In this document: positions 17,353 through 25,379 of the stretch, piece after piece
Position numbering within the stretch: the first letter of the stretch is position 1
Layout of the letters: each line of letters begins with the position of its first letter
From: a virus
Virus record (IMG/VR): IMGVR_UViG_3300033553_000531
Location: 1-33,284 of that record
Length of the DNA: 33,284 bases
Reading direction: 5' to 3' (one strand)
Notes under the pieces: generated by a model
Told to the model about the DNA's origin: nothing
Databases searched by the model: none
Seen by the model: only the letters and a program-made list of their open reading frames with translations
Position numbers and translations under genes: made by a program

Positions 17353-18069
17353 TTAGACTATGTTTTTTAAAATTACTTTCTCTACTGTATTACAAATGGC
17401 TAATGCTATACGTTGTCTAATTTTTGGATCCAATAACATTTTACACTCTTTATAATTGGTATGAAACATTGTCTCCACCAATATAGCGGGGCAAATGGTA
17501 TCATTTATAATGGTGTACTTTGCTTCTTTATCAATGTCATTATCATCAAAGTCAGTCCGCTGTTTAATTTCAGGAAATAGACTCTTAAATTCTTCCATCC
17601 AAATAGTGGCTATTGTATCTGATTTTGTTTTACCAGGGGAGGTAAAGACTTCTGTGCCGTTAGCTGACTCTTTTCTAAAGCCGTTACTATGAACAGATAT
17701 TAAAATAGCCTTCTTATTTTTGTTTAAATAGTGCTTATTGGCTGTATTAACTCTTTTATATAAAGCAACATCTTTATAATTTTCAGGTTCAACAGTAAAA
17801 ACAGTATCAATACCTTTATTTAACAATAAAATTGACGCATGTTTAACAATGTCTCGATTCCCAACTCCTTCGTAATAGATAGTATCATCTTCCCAAAGTG
17901 GAGAACGATTACCATTCGTTACATAAGTATTTGTAATAGGATTAACTCCTCCATGTCCAGCATCTAAAATAACCGATATACTTTTACTGTCTGTTTTCAT
18001 TAATTCTGTTTTTGCATGTCCTACAGATACAAATAGTACCATTGACATAATTAAGATTAGATTTTTCAT
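17353..18069 (-). CDS. N-acetylmuramoyl-L-alanine amidase (phage endolysin)
   Basis: 238 residues of the Amidase_3 family. A signal peptide spans 1-19 (MKNLILIMSMVLFVSVGHA). Zinc ligands are H39 in LDAGHGG, E67 in YYEGVGNRD and H127 in SVHSNGF; the catalytic glutamate is E199 in ILVETMF. It cuts the amide bond between MurNAc and L-Ala in peptidoglycan. In the prophage it is the endolysin; the signal peptide means it is exported by the host Sec system and does not depend on a large holin hole. It stands between the capsid gene and the small lysis proteins. Confidence 0.9.
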   Translation of the reverse strand: MKNLILIMSMVLFVSVGHAKTELMKTDSKSISVILDAGHGGVNPITNTYVTNGNRSPLWEDDTIYYEGVGNRDIVKHASILLLNKGIDTVFTVEPENYKDVALYKRVNTANKHYLNKNKKAILISVHSNGFRKESANGTEVFTSPGKTKSDTIATIWMEEFKSLFPEIKQRTDFDDNDIDKEAKYTIINDTICPAILVETMFHTNYKECKMLLDPKIRQRIALAICNTVEKVILKNIV

Positions 18070-18157
18070 TTTCTTGTTTTTCTTTTTGGTTTAACAATTA
18101 CTTTTTAACCAAGGGATTAAAACTGAATTTTAATCCCTTGATATATTCTTTACTATT

Positions 18158-19015
18158 CTATTGGCTAATGATTGCTCCAATTGCTTCTGCTTTCTTAGGC
18201 ATTACAATATCATACAATCTGTAACCCATAACACTATCACGTGTTGTTGGTCTATCTTCAGCCTTACCATAGTACATCTTCACCTGACCTTGAGCGGTAA
18301 ACATTCTAGGAGCAAAAAACGCCACTGAAGATTCTTTATCCCCTACTACTGGTGCTGCACCCCAAGCTTGTTTAGTTCCTGCATTAAAAACAGGTGTATC
18401 AACAAATTCAAAGATGTCAAATCCTAATAAACGTCCTATCTTACCTTCTTTATTATCTAAAGAGTATTGCTTTTCAAATGTTTCATTTGTTTCCATCAAC
18501 TCCTCAACGTGCTTAGGACACAAAACTAACCTTCTTCCTTTTTGTGGGATTTTAGCATCATCAAACTTACGTTTCATCTTACGAATATCAGCTATTGTTA
18601 ACTTAGCAGCAGCTGTTGAAAAAACAGGAGTTTTAGCAGCATCAGAAGTTGGTGCAATAGAATGAATAGCCATTTTAGAAGTTCCTTCTTCCAATGTAGA
18701 AACATGTTGTTCATTAACACTTCTGATCTTTTCATAAGACAAAGACTTAATTTCATCATCAGTTACAGATGTATTAGTTGTTTCTACTTTATTTAATGAA
18801 ATTGCAACATCACCATCTGTCCTTGTAGAGGTTGCAATTGGATAAACTGTATTGTTAATTAATATATCAGGATCTGCTCCTACATCTACAAGGTGAATCG
18901 TATTGTTTTCTGCTACTTTTCCTGAATAATTAGGTAACCCAGTTAAAAATGTAGCATCTTGTCTAAAAGCTTTTAATAATTCTCCTGTCCAAATTTCTGT
19001 TAATAAACCTGCCAT
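18158..19015 (-). CDS. major capsid protein
   Basis: 285 residues directly after the protease-scaffold gene. N-terminus MAGLLTEIWTGELLKAFRQD, then the HK97-type layout: an E-loop-like beta region with HLVDVGADPDILINN, a long spine helix around IADIRKMKRKFDDAKIP, then GRRLVLCPKHVEELM and a C-terminal strand region GYRLYDIVMPKKA. It is shorter than Mu gpT but in the same gene position. Most abundant virion protein expected. Confidence 0.85.
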   Translation of the reverse strand: MAGLLTEIWTGELLKAFRQDATFLTGLPNYSGKVAENNTIHLVDVGADPDILINNTVYPIATSTRTDGDVAISLNKVETTNTSVTDDEIKSLSYEKIRSVNEQHVSTLEEGTSKMAIHSIAPTSDAAKTPVFSTAAAKLTIADIRKMKRKFDDAKIPQKGRRLVLCPKHVEELMETNETFEKQYSLDNKEGKIGRLLGFDIFEFVDTPVFNAGTKQAWGAAPVVGDKESSVAFFAPRMFTAQGQVKMYYGKAEDRPTTRDSVMGYRLYDIVMPKKAEAIGAIISQ

Positions 19016-19023
19016 TGTACTTT

Positions 19024-19491
19024 CTATTTTTTATGATTATATTCCGCTTCAACCAACTTTTGGTAATTAGCAGGTGATTTTTCTTTCATCTCATTTAAAG
19101 CTTCTCCGTCGTTCTTTAAATAATCTGTGATTGTCCATTTAGAACGATCTACTTGTTGACCATCTTCTGAACCTCGATTAATTAAATCCATAGGTTTAAC
19201 AATTGGACTAATAGCATTTAAAGCTACTTTAGCTGAATCAAAATCTTTTGTTGCTAAATTCGCCCAGTTTTCTTTTTGATCTACAGCTATTCTTTTATCA
19301 TCAACCGCATCATTTACTAGATCTTCAACTCTAGACTTTTCAATTGCAGCTAACTTATTCGCTAATGCTGTTTTCTCCTTATCTTCTTCAGGAGGTGTGC
19401 CTTTACCTTTCAATGCTTTAATTGCATTGTTAACATCTTCCTGAGAAGCGTTTTTAGGTAAACCAAGTTCTTTTAAAAGTTCTTCGTTCAT
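19024..19491 (-). CDS. nested scaffold protein (internal start in the protease gene)
   Basis: An in-frame ATG at 19491 (residue 216 of the protease) starts at MNEELLKELGLPKNASQEDV, exactly where the scaffold domain begins after the linker. A 155-residue scaffold-only product would parallel Mu, where scaffold gpZ is made from an internal start in protease gene I. Inferred from position; no strong ribosome-binding signal is expected in this phylum. Confidence 0.45.
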   Translation of the reverse strand: MNEELLKELGLPKNASQEDVNNAIKALKGKGTPPEEDKEKTALANKLAAIEKSRVEDLVNDAVDDKRIAVDQKENWANLATKDFDSAKVALNAISPIVKPMDLINRGSEDGQQVDRSKWTITDYLKNDGEALNEMKEKSPANYQKLVEAEYNHKK

Positions 19492-20136
19492 CTTTATTTT
19501 GTTGTTTAAATTATTACTTATTTGAGTATCATAATACTGCCATAGATTATTGACAGATTCATCAATTGTATTGCTTGGAGCTTCAATTTTATTATCAACT
19601 ATTTCATCAATTAAACCATATTCAAGGGCTTCTTTAGGACTTAACCAAACATCTTTGCCTTCTTGAAAAAAAGTGCTTTTAATTACTTCAAATGACATTC
19701 CAGTTTTACTAGCATATAATTGATAAAGATCTTCCTCCCAACTATCCATCATATCAGCTGAGTCTCTAAAATTCTTTGCAGAACCATAAGCTCCACCACT
19801 AATTTTATGCAACATCATTCTAGTTGCTTTGCCCATAACAACTTTATTTGCTGCCATACATATAAATGAGGCAGCTGAAGCAGCAATGCCTTCAATAATG
19901 ATAGTTACAAAAGCATCAATAGATGCAATTATATTATAGATCGCTACCCCTTCAAGTACTGATCCACCACCACTATTCATTCTAATTGTTATATGGGAAT
20001 TTGTCTTCGCTATCTCTCTTAACTTATTAGATAAATTTCTAGAACTACCCTCTCCATAAGACCAAATTTCACCATATAAACGAACCTCAGCCGATTTGTT
20101 TTTTAAGTTGATAATATTATAATAATTCTTTCGCAT
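19024..20136 (-). CDS. ClpP-like head maturation protease with C-terminal scaffold
   Basis: 370 residues. The N-terminal 200 are a ClpP-fold (S14) protease: MNSGGGSVLEG substrate groove, nucleophile S87 in GIAASAASFI and H110 in MMLHKISGG. After an Asn-rich linker the last 155 residues are a helical scaffold domain (LKALKGKGTPPEEDKEK, then KLAAIEKSRVEDLVNDAV). It directs capsid assembly and then cleaves the scaffold. It is the first gene of the leftward late block, divergent from the terminase genes. Confidence 0.9.
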   Translation of the reverse strand: MRKNYYNIINLKNKSAEVRLYGEIWSYGEGSSRNLSNKLREIAKTNSHITIRMNSGGGSVLEGVAIYNIIASIDAFVTIIIEGIAASAASFICMAANKVVMGKATRMMLHKISGGAYGSAKNFRDSADMMDSWEEDLYQLYASKTGMSFEVIKSTFFQEGKDVWLSPKEALEYGLIDEIVDNKIEAPSNTIDESVNNLWQYYDTQISNNLNNKIKMNEELLKELGLPKNASQEDVNNAIKALKGKGTPPEEDKEKTALANKLAAIEKSRVEDLVNDAVDDKRIAVDQKENWANLATKDFDSAKVALNAISPIVKPMDLINRGSEDGQQVDRSKWTITDYLKNDGEALNEMKEKSPANYQKLVEAEYNHKK

Positions 20137-20303
20137 TTACACTTACTTTTTTTGTGTTTTGACAATGCAAATATTAGCTTAAAAAAAGAATTTAAAAAGC
20201 GTTTAAATAATTACAAAACAAGTAGTTACATCTAATTATATTAATAAAGCAGTTAACTATTTAACAATTATATAATGTGTTATATAGAAGTGATATTTGT
20301 ATC
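20137..20303. promoter_or_regulatory. divergent control region of the two late blocks
   Basis: 167 bp between the divergent protease and terminase genes. GATATTTG at 20293-20300 is one base from TAnnTTTG and only 3 bp from the terminase start, so a near-leaderless message is possible. On the minus strand TAATATTTG lies upstream of the protease, one base too long in the spacer. The region is very AT-rich. It must hold the start signals for both late operons. Confidence 0.4.
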
Positions 20304-20732
20304 ATGAAAATCGCCCAAAAGAAAGAATTAGCGAAGGAGTTATTCTTAAATACTACGCTAACACAAAAAGAAATTGCTGAACGTGTAGGGGTAACAGCTA
20401 ATACTATTAGTAAGTGGTGTATTCCTTGGAAAAAAATTAAAGCTGCTAAAACTTCAACACGTGACGAGATTGTTGCCAGGTACTTTAGAATGATAGACAA
20501 TATTCTAAAAGGTGCTGAAGATGAAGACAGATGCATTACAGATGGAGAGGCTGATAAGATATCTAAACTCAATAAAGCAAAAGACTCTATTGATAAAGAG
20601 TTAAGCTTATCAATGTATATCCAAGTCTTTATTGAATACAATAGTTGGCTTATCAATTTAAACGCAGACTTAGCAAAAGATAATAATACGTTTCAAAATA
20701 AATTCATTAATGTAAAAGCGAGTGGAAAGTAA
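20304..20732 (+). CDS. terminase small subunit-like HTH protein
   Basis: 142 residues from the ATG at 20304; the frame is open to a GTG at 20277 but MKIAQKKELAKEL is the natural start. Residues about 10-40 (LFLNTTLTQKEIAERVGVTANTISKWC) form a helix-turn-helix like that of phage terminase small subunits. A long helical region (YFRMIDNILKGAEDEDR to LSLSMYIQVFIEYNSWLI) follows for oligomerisation. It overlaps the large subunit start by 11 bp. It selects phage DNA for packaging. Confidence 0.72.
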   Translation: MKIAQKKELAKELFLNTTLTQKEIAERVGVTANTISKWCIPWKKIKAAKTSTRDEIVARYFRMIDNILKGAEDEDRCITDGEADKISKLNKAKDSIDKELSLSMYIQVFIEYNSWLINLNADLAKDNNTFQNKFINVKASGK

Positions 20733-22227
20733 AAAGGATCAATTAAAAAATTGGCTGGAACATTCTTTAATGGTTCAGCAGGCGACTACACTAAAACTAG
20801 AGGAAACTTTAGTTGATGTAGAGCAACGTATTGAAAGATCTCAAAAGGACTATGCCTATTTTGTTGAATATTACTTCCCACACTACGCTAAATCTAAATC
20901 GGCAAAATTTCATGTAAAAGCCGCTAATAAGGTTCTGAAAACTAAAAATTTAAGAGCATTGTTTGAATGGGCTCGTGGACACGCTAAATCAACTCACTTT
21001 GATTTATTTATCCCCTGCTGGCTTAACATTCAAAAAGAAAAAGGAATTCACACAATGGTTTTGGTTGGTAAATCTGAGGATTCAGCCATAAAACTACTTG
21101 GAGACATACAAGCTGAATACCAATTTAACCAAAGACTAATAAATGATTTCGGACCACAATACAATAATGGCTCTTGGGCTGAAGGTCAATTTGTAACTAA
21201 AAATGGTACCGCTTTTTATGCGGTTGGGAGAGGTCAATCGCCAAGGGGGTTAAAAAATAGAGCTGAAAGACCTGATTATATTGTTATTGATGATTTAGAT
21301 GACGACATCATGTGCCGTAATGAAGCTAGAGTAAATCAAACATTGGATTGGGTTTTAGAGGCTTTGATTGGAGCAATGGACATGGGTAGAGGTCGATTTA
21401 TTATGGTAGGTAATAGAATTCATAGAAAATCGGTATTAGCCAAGTTTGCTGAGAGACCTAATATCTATCACACCATCGTTAACGCTTTAGACAAAAAGGG
21501 AACTCCGAGTTGGTCAGAAAAATACACTAAACAGGAGATTCAAGAGCATATTGAATTTATGGGCTATAGAAGAGCTCAAAAAGAGTACTTCAACAACCCA
21601 ATAGAGGAAGGCACAGTATTTAAAGAAGCATGGATAACATGGGGTAAAGCTCCAAATCTTAAAAAGTTTGAAGCCTTAATTGCCTACTGTGATCCTTCGT
21701 TTAAAGAAGGCTCTAAAAACGATTATAAAGCTATTCGACTTTGGGGTAAGTATCAAAATAAACTGTATTTACTAAAGTCATTTGTTAGACAAGCTACAGT
21801 TACGAGTATGGTTAGCTTCTTTTATAATTTACACGAAAGTTTACCTGAAGGAGTAAGTTGTCGATATGAAATGGAAGCTAACTTTTTACAAGACATCTTA
21901 TTGGATGAATTTACGGCAGAAGGAAATATAAGGGGATATCAATTACCGATAAGAGGTGATAAAAGGAAAAAACCGAATAAGTTTTTAAGAATAGAAAACA
22001 CTTCTCCATTATATGAACGTGGAGTTATCATTTATGATGAAAAGCTAAAAGAGGATGAAGATACAAAAACAGGTACCGAACAGCTTTTAGCATTTGAAAA
22101 AGGATCTAATGTACATGATGATGCTCCAGATGCAGACGAAGGAGCAATATACTTTTTACAGAAGTCTAGTAGAATAATGAAAATCGCCCCAATTTTTGGA
22201 GCTAGAAACCATAGAAGAGCTTGGTAA
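20722..22227 (+). CDS. terminase large subunit (Mu gp28-like)
   Basis: 501 residues, GTG start inside the end of the small-subunit gene. An N-terminal ATPase has a Walker A-like loop ARGHAKST (84-91) and Walker B with YIVIDDLDDD (186-195). The C-terminal RNase H-like nuclease begins with AYCDPSFKEGSKNDY, whose aspartate is a metal ligand, and ends with DDAPDADEGAIYFL. It powers packaging into the procapsid and cuts DNA; in Mu-like phages this is done headful from the integrated copy, including flanking host DNA. Confidence 0.92.
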   Translation: MESKKDQLKNWLEHSLMVQQATTLKLEETLVDVEQRIERSQKDYAYFVEYYFPHYAKSKSAKFHVKAANKVLKTKNLRALFEWARGHAKSTHFDLFIPCWLNIQKEKGIHTMVLVGKSEDSAIKLLGDIQAEYQFNQRLINDFGPQYNNGSWAEGQFVTKNGTAFYAVGRGQSPRGLKNRAERPDYIVIDDLDDDIMCRNEARVNQTLDWVLEALIGAMDMGRGRFIMVGNRIHRKSVLAKFAERPNIYHTIVNALDKKGTPSWSEKYTKQEIQEHIEFMGYRRAQKEYFNNPIEEGTVFKEAWITWGKAPNLKKFEALIAYCDPSFKEGSKNDYKAIRLWGKYQNKLYLLKSFVRQATVTSMVSFFYNLHESLPEGVSCRYEMEANFLQDILLDEFTAEGNIRGYQLPIRGDKRKKPNKFLRIENTSPLYERGVIIYDEKLKEDEDTKTGTEQLLAFEKGSNVHDDAPDADEGAIYFLQKSSRIMKIAPIFGARNHRRAW

Positions 22228-22242
22228 CAATAAAATAAAATT

Positions 22243-22650
22243 ATGTTTTTAACAGACGACGATTATAACAATCACCAAAGGAGCAATGATTTATCTATTT
22301 TGACTAATGGAGGTGTTGCAGCAGTTAGAACTTTTGCAGAAAGTGCTTCTGAGGAAGAAATGGCATCCTATTTAAGAATGAGGTATGATGTTGAAAACAT
22401 CTTTAATAAAGTTGGTGCTGAACGGAATGCATTAATTGTAATGAGATATATAGATATTTCTATTTATCACATGTACGCAAAAATACCACAACGCCAAACT
22501 CCACAAGATGTAACCGATAGATACCTAGACGCTGTTAGTTGGTTAAAGGGAATAGCCAAAGGAATGTATAAAATGAACTTACCAGTAATTTCATCTACTA
22601 CAGAGGGAATAAGATATGGAAGTCAAGACAAGTTAAACAACGGTTGGTAA
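22243..22650 (+). CDS. DUF1320-like connector protein (Mu gp36-like)
   Basis: 135 residues. The pattern YDVENIFNKVGAERNALIVMRYIDISIYHMYAKIPQR then RYLDAVSWLKGIAKG is that of DUF1320/gp36 proteins, helical head-tail connector components. In Mu gp36 lies after the capsid gene; here the gene is between terminase and portal. It ends 34 bp before the portal start. Confidence 0.78.
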   Translation: MFLTDDDYNNHQRSNDLSILTNGGVAAVRTFAESASEEEMASYLRMRYDVENIFNKVGAERNALIVMRYIDISIYHMYAKIPQRQTPQDVTDRYLDAVSWLKGIAKGMYKMNLPVISSTTEGIRYGSQDKLNNGW

Positions 22651-22684
22651 AACACTATTTACAGAACATTTAAACAGCATTAAA

Positions 22685-23953
22685 ATGAATAAAATAATAC
22701 AATCAGTCATAGGTTCTACTACATGGGGTAAACATGCAATGGATGCTTTAGAATTTAAGAATGAACTTTCTAAAGGTTTAACCAAACGAAAAGCTAACAA
22801 AGCAACTGCTAAAATAGTATCAAAGTTTGAAGGCTTAAAAGAGAGCGACACGAATCAATGGAGACAAGCACATCAAATGGCTTTATTAACTGAAAAGCCA
22901 AGTCGTGTTGAATTGTATAGGATTTATAAAGATGCATTGCTTAATGATCATTTAAAGTCAGTGATAAAGGTAAGGTTAGAGAAGTTGCTTAAGAGTGAAT
23001 TTCAAATTGTTGATATAAAAACAGGCGAAGTTGAAAACGAGTTAGAAGAGTTATTTGAGAAAAGTTGGTTTTGGCAGTTTCTTACTTACTCATGGAATGC
23101 AAACTTATATGGCTTTTCAGTGATTCAGTTTGGTGACTTAATTGAATCTGCTTCAGGAATTGTTCCTTATGAAATTTCAGAAGTAGAAGAATTTCCAAGA
23201 GAACATGTAAAGCCTGAATCAGGAATTATTGTTAGAGAACCCAATGATGATAAAGGTTGGGATTATAGAAAAGGAGCTTTGGCTGAATGGTTGATAGAAG
23301 TTGGAGAAAAAAAAGACTTAGGGCTTTTGTTAGAAGCGTGTCCATTGGCTATTTCTAATAAATACATGGGTATATTTTGGGATGAGTTTGCCGAAATGTT
23401 TGCTGCGCCAATTCGTATTGCTAAAGTTAACTCCTCGCAAGAAACAGAAAGGACAAGAGCAGCAGATATGTTGGAAAGCATGGGTCGAAATTCTTGGGGA
23501 GTATTTGACCAGGACACAGACATTGAAATTGTGGAAACACAAAAAAAAGATGCTTACTTAGTTTACGATAAACGAATGGAGCGAAACGAAAAGGGCATGT
23601 CTAAACTCGTACTTGGAAACACAATGACAGTAGATGATGGTTCTTCTTATTCTCAAGGAAAGATACATTCTGAAACAACAGACGATATTGTAGCTTCTGA
23701 TAAGCGTGAGATAATGTTTCTAATTAATGAAAAGTTGTTTCCTTTCTTAATAAACAAAGGATATCCATTAGAAGGAAAGAAATTTAAGTGGGACAATTCC
23801 GAAAAGCTAAGCATTGAAAAACAAGCAGACATTGACAAGTGGTTAATTGACTATTTTGACATCGAAATTGAATATTTCAAAACAAAATACAATTCATCTA
23901 TAACTGACTATAAACAAAAATCAGCTGAGGGGGGAGCTGATGTGGGAAAGTAA
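22685..23953 (+). CDS. portal protein (DUF935, Mu gp29-like)
   Basis: 422 residues of the DUF935 portal family: LYRIYKDALLNDHLKSVIKVRLEKLL near the start, the SWFWQFLTYSWNANLYGFSVIQFG core, YMGIFWDEFAEMFAAPIRIAK and the C-terminal GYPLEGKKFKWD stretch. It forms the dodecameric portal through which DNA is packaged and ejected. The last codons GTG GGA AAG TAA contain a -1 slippery heptamer in phase, so part of the product may continue into the MuF frame. Confidence 0.9.
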   Translation: MNKIIQSVIGSTTWGKHAMDALEFKNELSKGLTKRKANKATAKIVSKFEGLKESDTNQWRQAHQMALLTEKPSRVELYRIYKDALLNDHLKSVIKVRLEKLLKSEFQIVDIKTGEVENELEELFEKSWFWQFLTYSWNANLYGFSVIQFGDLIESASGIVPYEISEVEEFPREHVKPESGIIVREPNDDKGWDYRKGALAEWLIEVGEKKDLGLLLEACPLAISNKYMGIFWDEFAEMFAAPIRIAKVNSSQETERTRAADMLESMGRNSWGVFDQDTDIEIVETQKKDAYLVYDKRMERNEKGMSKLVLGNTMTVDDGSSYSQGKIHSETTDDIVASDKREIMFLINEKLFPFLINKGYPLEGKKFKWDNSEKLSIEKQADIDKWLIDYFDIEIEYFKTKYNSSITDYKQKSAEGGADVGK

Positions 23954-23998
23954 ATAACGCCTATCGTTTTGAAGCGTTGAATAACGTAATTGATAGGC
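23944..23998 (+). promoter_or_regulatory. -1 ribosomal frameshift site at the portal/MuF junction
   Basis: The heptamer G GGA AAG (23944-23950) is in phase directly before the portal TAA. Eight bases later a perfect 7-bp stem can form: GCCTATC (23959-23965) with GATAGGC (23992-23998), and the loop holds a smaller CGTT/AACG stem. Slipping -1 gives GTA AAT AAC GCC and enters the MuF frame, which is open from there and has no ATG at its start. Confidence 0.6.
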
Positions 23999-25272
23999 TC
24001 TATAAAAACACTTGTAATAATTGTGAGGATGTTACTTTTGAAATGAAAGAGAACATTTCTTTAAGTGATAAATTGTTGAAATCAATATTTAATGGCAAAA
24101 AGCCAAAGGATCAATTGGATTTAGACCTTTATGAAACAATTAAGACTAACTTATCTAAACCAATTGATAAACAGTTTGGGTTAAAATTTGGATATAATGA
24201 TCCTGATAATGTCATGAGGGCTATGCTAAAAACAAACGTATTTAAGTTTGCTGGAGCTAAGTCATTATCAATGATGTTAGATTTAAGAACACAATTGGTT
24301 GATGCAGATAATAAGCCTCGTTCATTTTCTGATTTCAAAGTTGAAGCTTTAAAAATAAATGACAAGTACAATATTAATTGGCTTAGAGCAGAATACCAAC
24401 AAGCAATAGCACAGTCTCAAAACGCTAGTAATTGGTTAAGTTATGAAAAAGACCAGGACATCTATCCGAACCTTAGATATGAAACTGTTGGAGACGATAG
24501 AGTTCGTGATGAACATGCTGTTTTGAATGGAATTGTAAAGCCTGTCAAGGATCCTTTTTGGAACACTTACGCTCCTCAGAATGGATGGGGATGTAGATGT
24601 GATCTGATTCAAGAAAATGAAGATGTTGAGTTAACAGAAGATGATGAGTCTTATGCACGTGGAAAAAATGCAAAATTAGCTAAACCATTTAAAACGAATG
24701 TTGGGAAAACATTTTCGGCATTACCTGAAGACCATCCTTATTACAAAAACATAAGTGGTATTGTAGACAGGAAACATCAATTAGGAGCTGTTAAACATTA
24801 CGGAATGGATACTATAGAAACTATCTATAATAACCCTAATAAGCTTTCTAACTATAAAAAGGAGCTTGAAACCAAAGAGGAATATGAGAATTGGTGGGAT
24901 GATAAGGTTAAAAAATATGGAACTGGCAAAGACAAAGAGTTTTCTTATCAGAGTAAAGCAACTGGACACAATATTTTATTCGATAACAAACTATTTAATA
25001 AACGTAAAACAATTTCTGAAGAACGCTTTAAATACATTAATGAAGTTACACTAATATTAGATGATCCTGACGAAGTATTTACCTTGATAAAAGATAAAAC
25101 AAAAGGAACGTCTGAAGCAACAACTACTTACATAAAGTATTATAAGAATGAACCAATTATTGTAGTGACAAATTCGCAACGTGAAAACAAAATAATAAAG
25201 TGCTGTCATTCTATAAAATTGAAAACTTTAAAAGTTCAGGAACAACAGAAGTATATAGAAGAGGAATTTTAG
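23977..25272 (+). CDS. MuF-type head protein with nuclease-like C-terminus
   Basis: 431 residues counted from the TTG at 23977. The frame is open to 23941, and codons from 23950 read VNNAYRFEAL before that TTG, which looks coding. Residues about 90-210 are the phage Mu F-like domain with RYETVGDDRVRDEHAVLNG and the PQNGWGCRCDL signature. The last 100 residues (INEVTLILDDPDEVF, TTYIKYYKNEPIIVV, IIKCCHSIK) resemble PBECR-type nuclease domains that are often fused to MuF proteins and injected with phage DNA. No ATG start exists near the N-terminus, which fits translation as a portal fusion. Confidence 0.8.
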   Translation: MNNVIDRLYKNTCNNCEDVTFEMKENISLSDKLLKSIFNGKKPKDQLDLDLYETIKTNLSKPIDKQFGLKFGYNDPDNVMRAMLKTNVFKFAGAKSLSMMLDLRTQLVDADNKPRSFSDFKVEALKINDKYNINWLRAEYQQAIAQSQNASNWLSYEKDQDIYPNLRYETVGDDRVRDEHAVLNGIVKPVKDPFWNTYAPQNGWGCRCDLIQENEDVELTEDDESYARGKNAKLAKPFKTNVGKTFSALPEDHPYYKNISGIVDRKHQLGAVKHYGMDTIETIYNNPNKLSNYKKELETKEEYENWWDDKVKKYGTGKDKEFSYQSKATGHNILFDNKLFNKRKTISEERFKYINEVTLILDDPDEVFTLIKDKTKGTSEATTTYIKYYKNEPIIVVTNSQRENKIIKCCHSIKLKTLKVQEQQKYIEEEF

Positions 25273-25379
25273 AAGAAAAAAAATAGGTTAAAAAGTAGTT
25301 AGGGATTGGTTGTTTACTCCGTACCGTTCGATTACTAATTAACCTATTCAATACAAATATAGTAAAAAAACAAAATATA
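25273..25379 (+). other. intergenic region with long inverted repeat
   Basis: AATAGGTTAA (25282-25291) pairs with TTAACCTATT (25339-25348) across a 47-nt loop. It is the only gap over 40 bp within the rightward block. It might end MuF transcripts or mark a module junction. No T-run follows the stem. Confidence 0.4.

Noticed and set aside
20277-20303. GTG start for the small terminase
   Set aside because: The first nine codons do not resemble the family, and the ATG at 20304 begins directly with the helical region.
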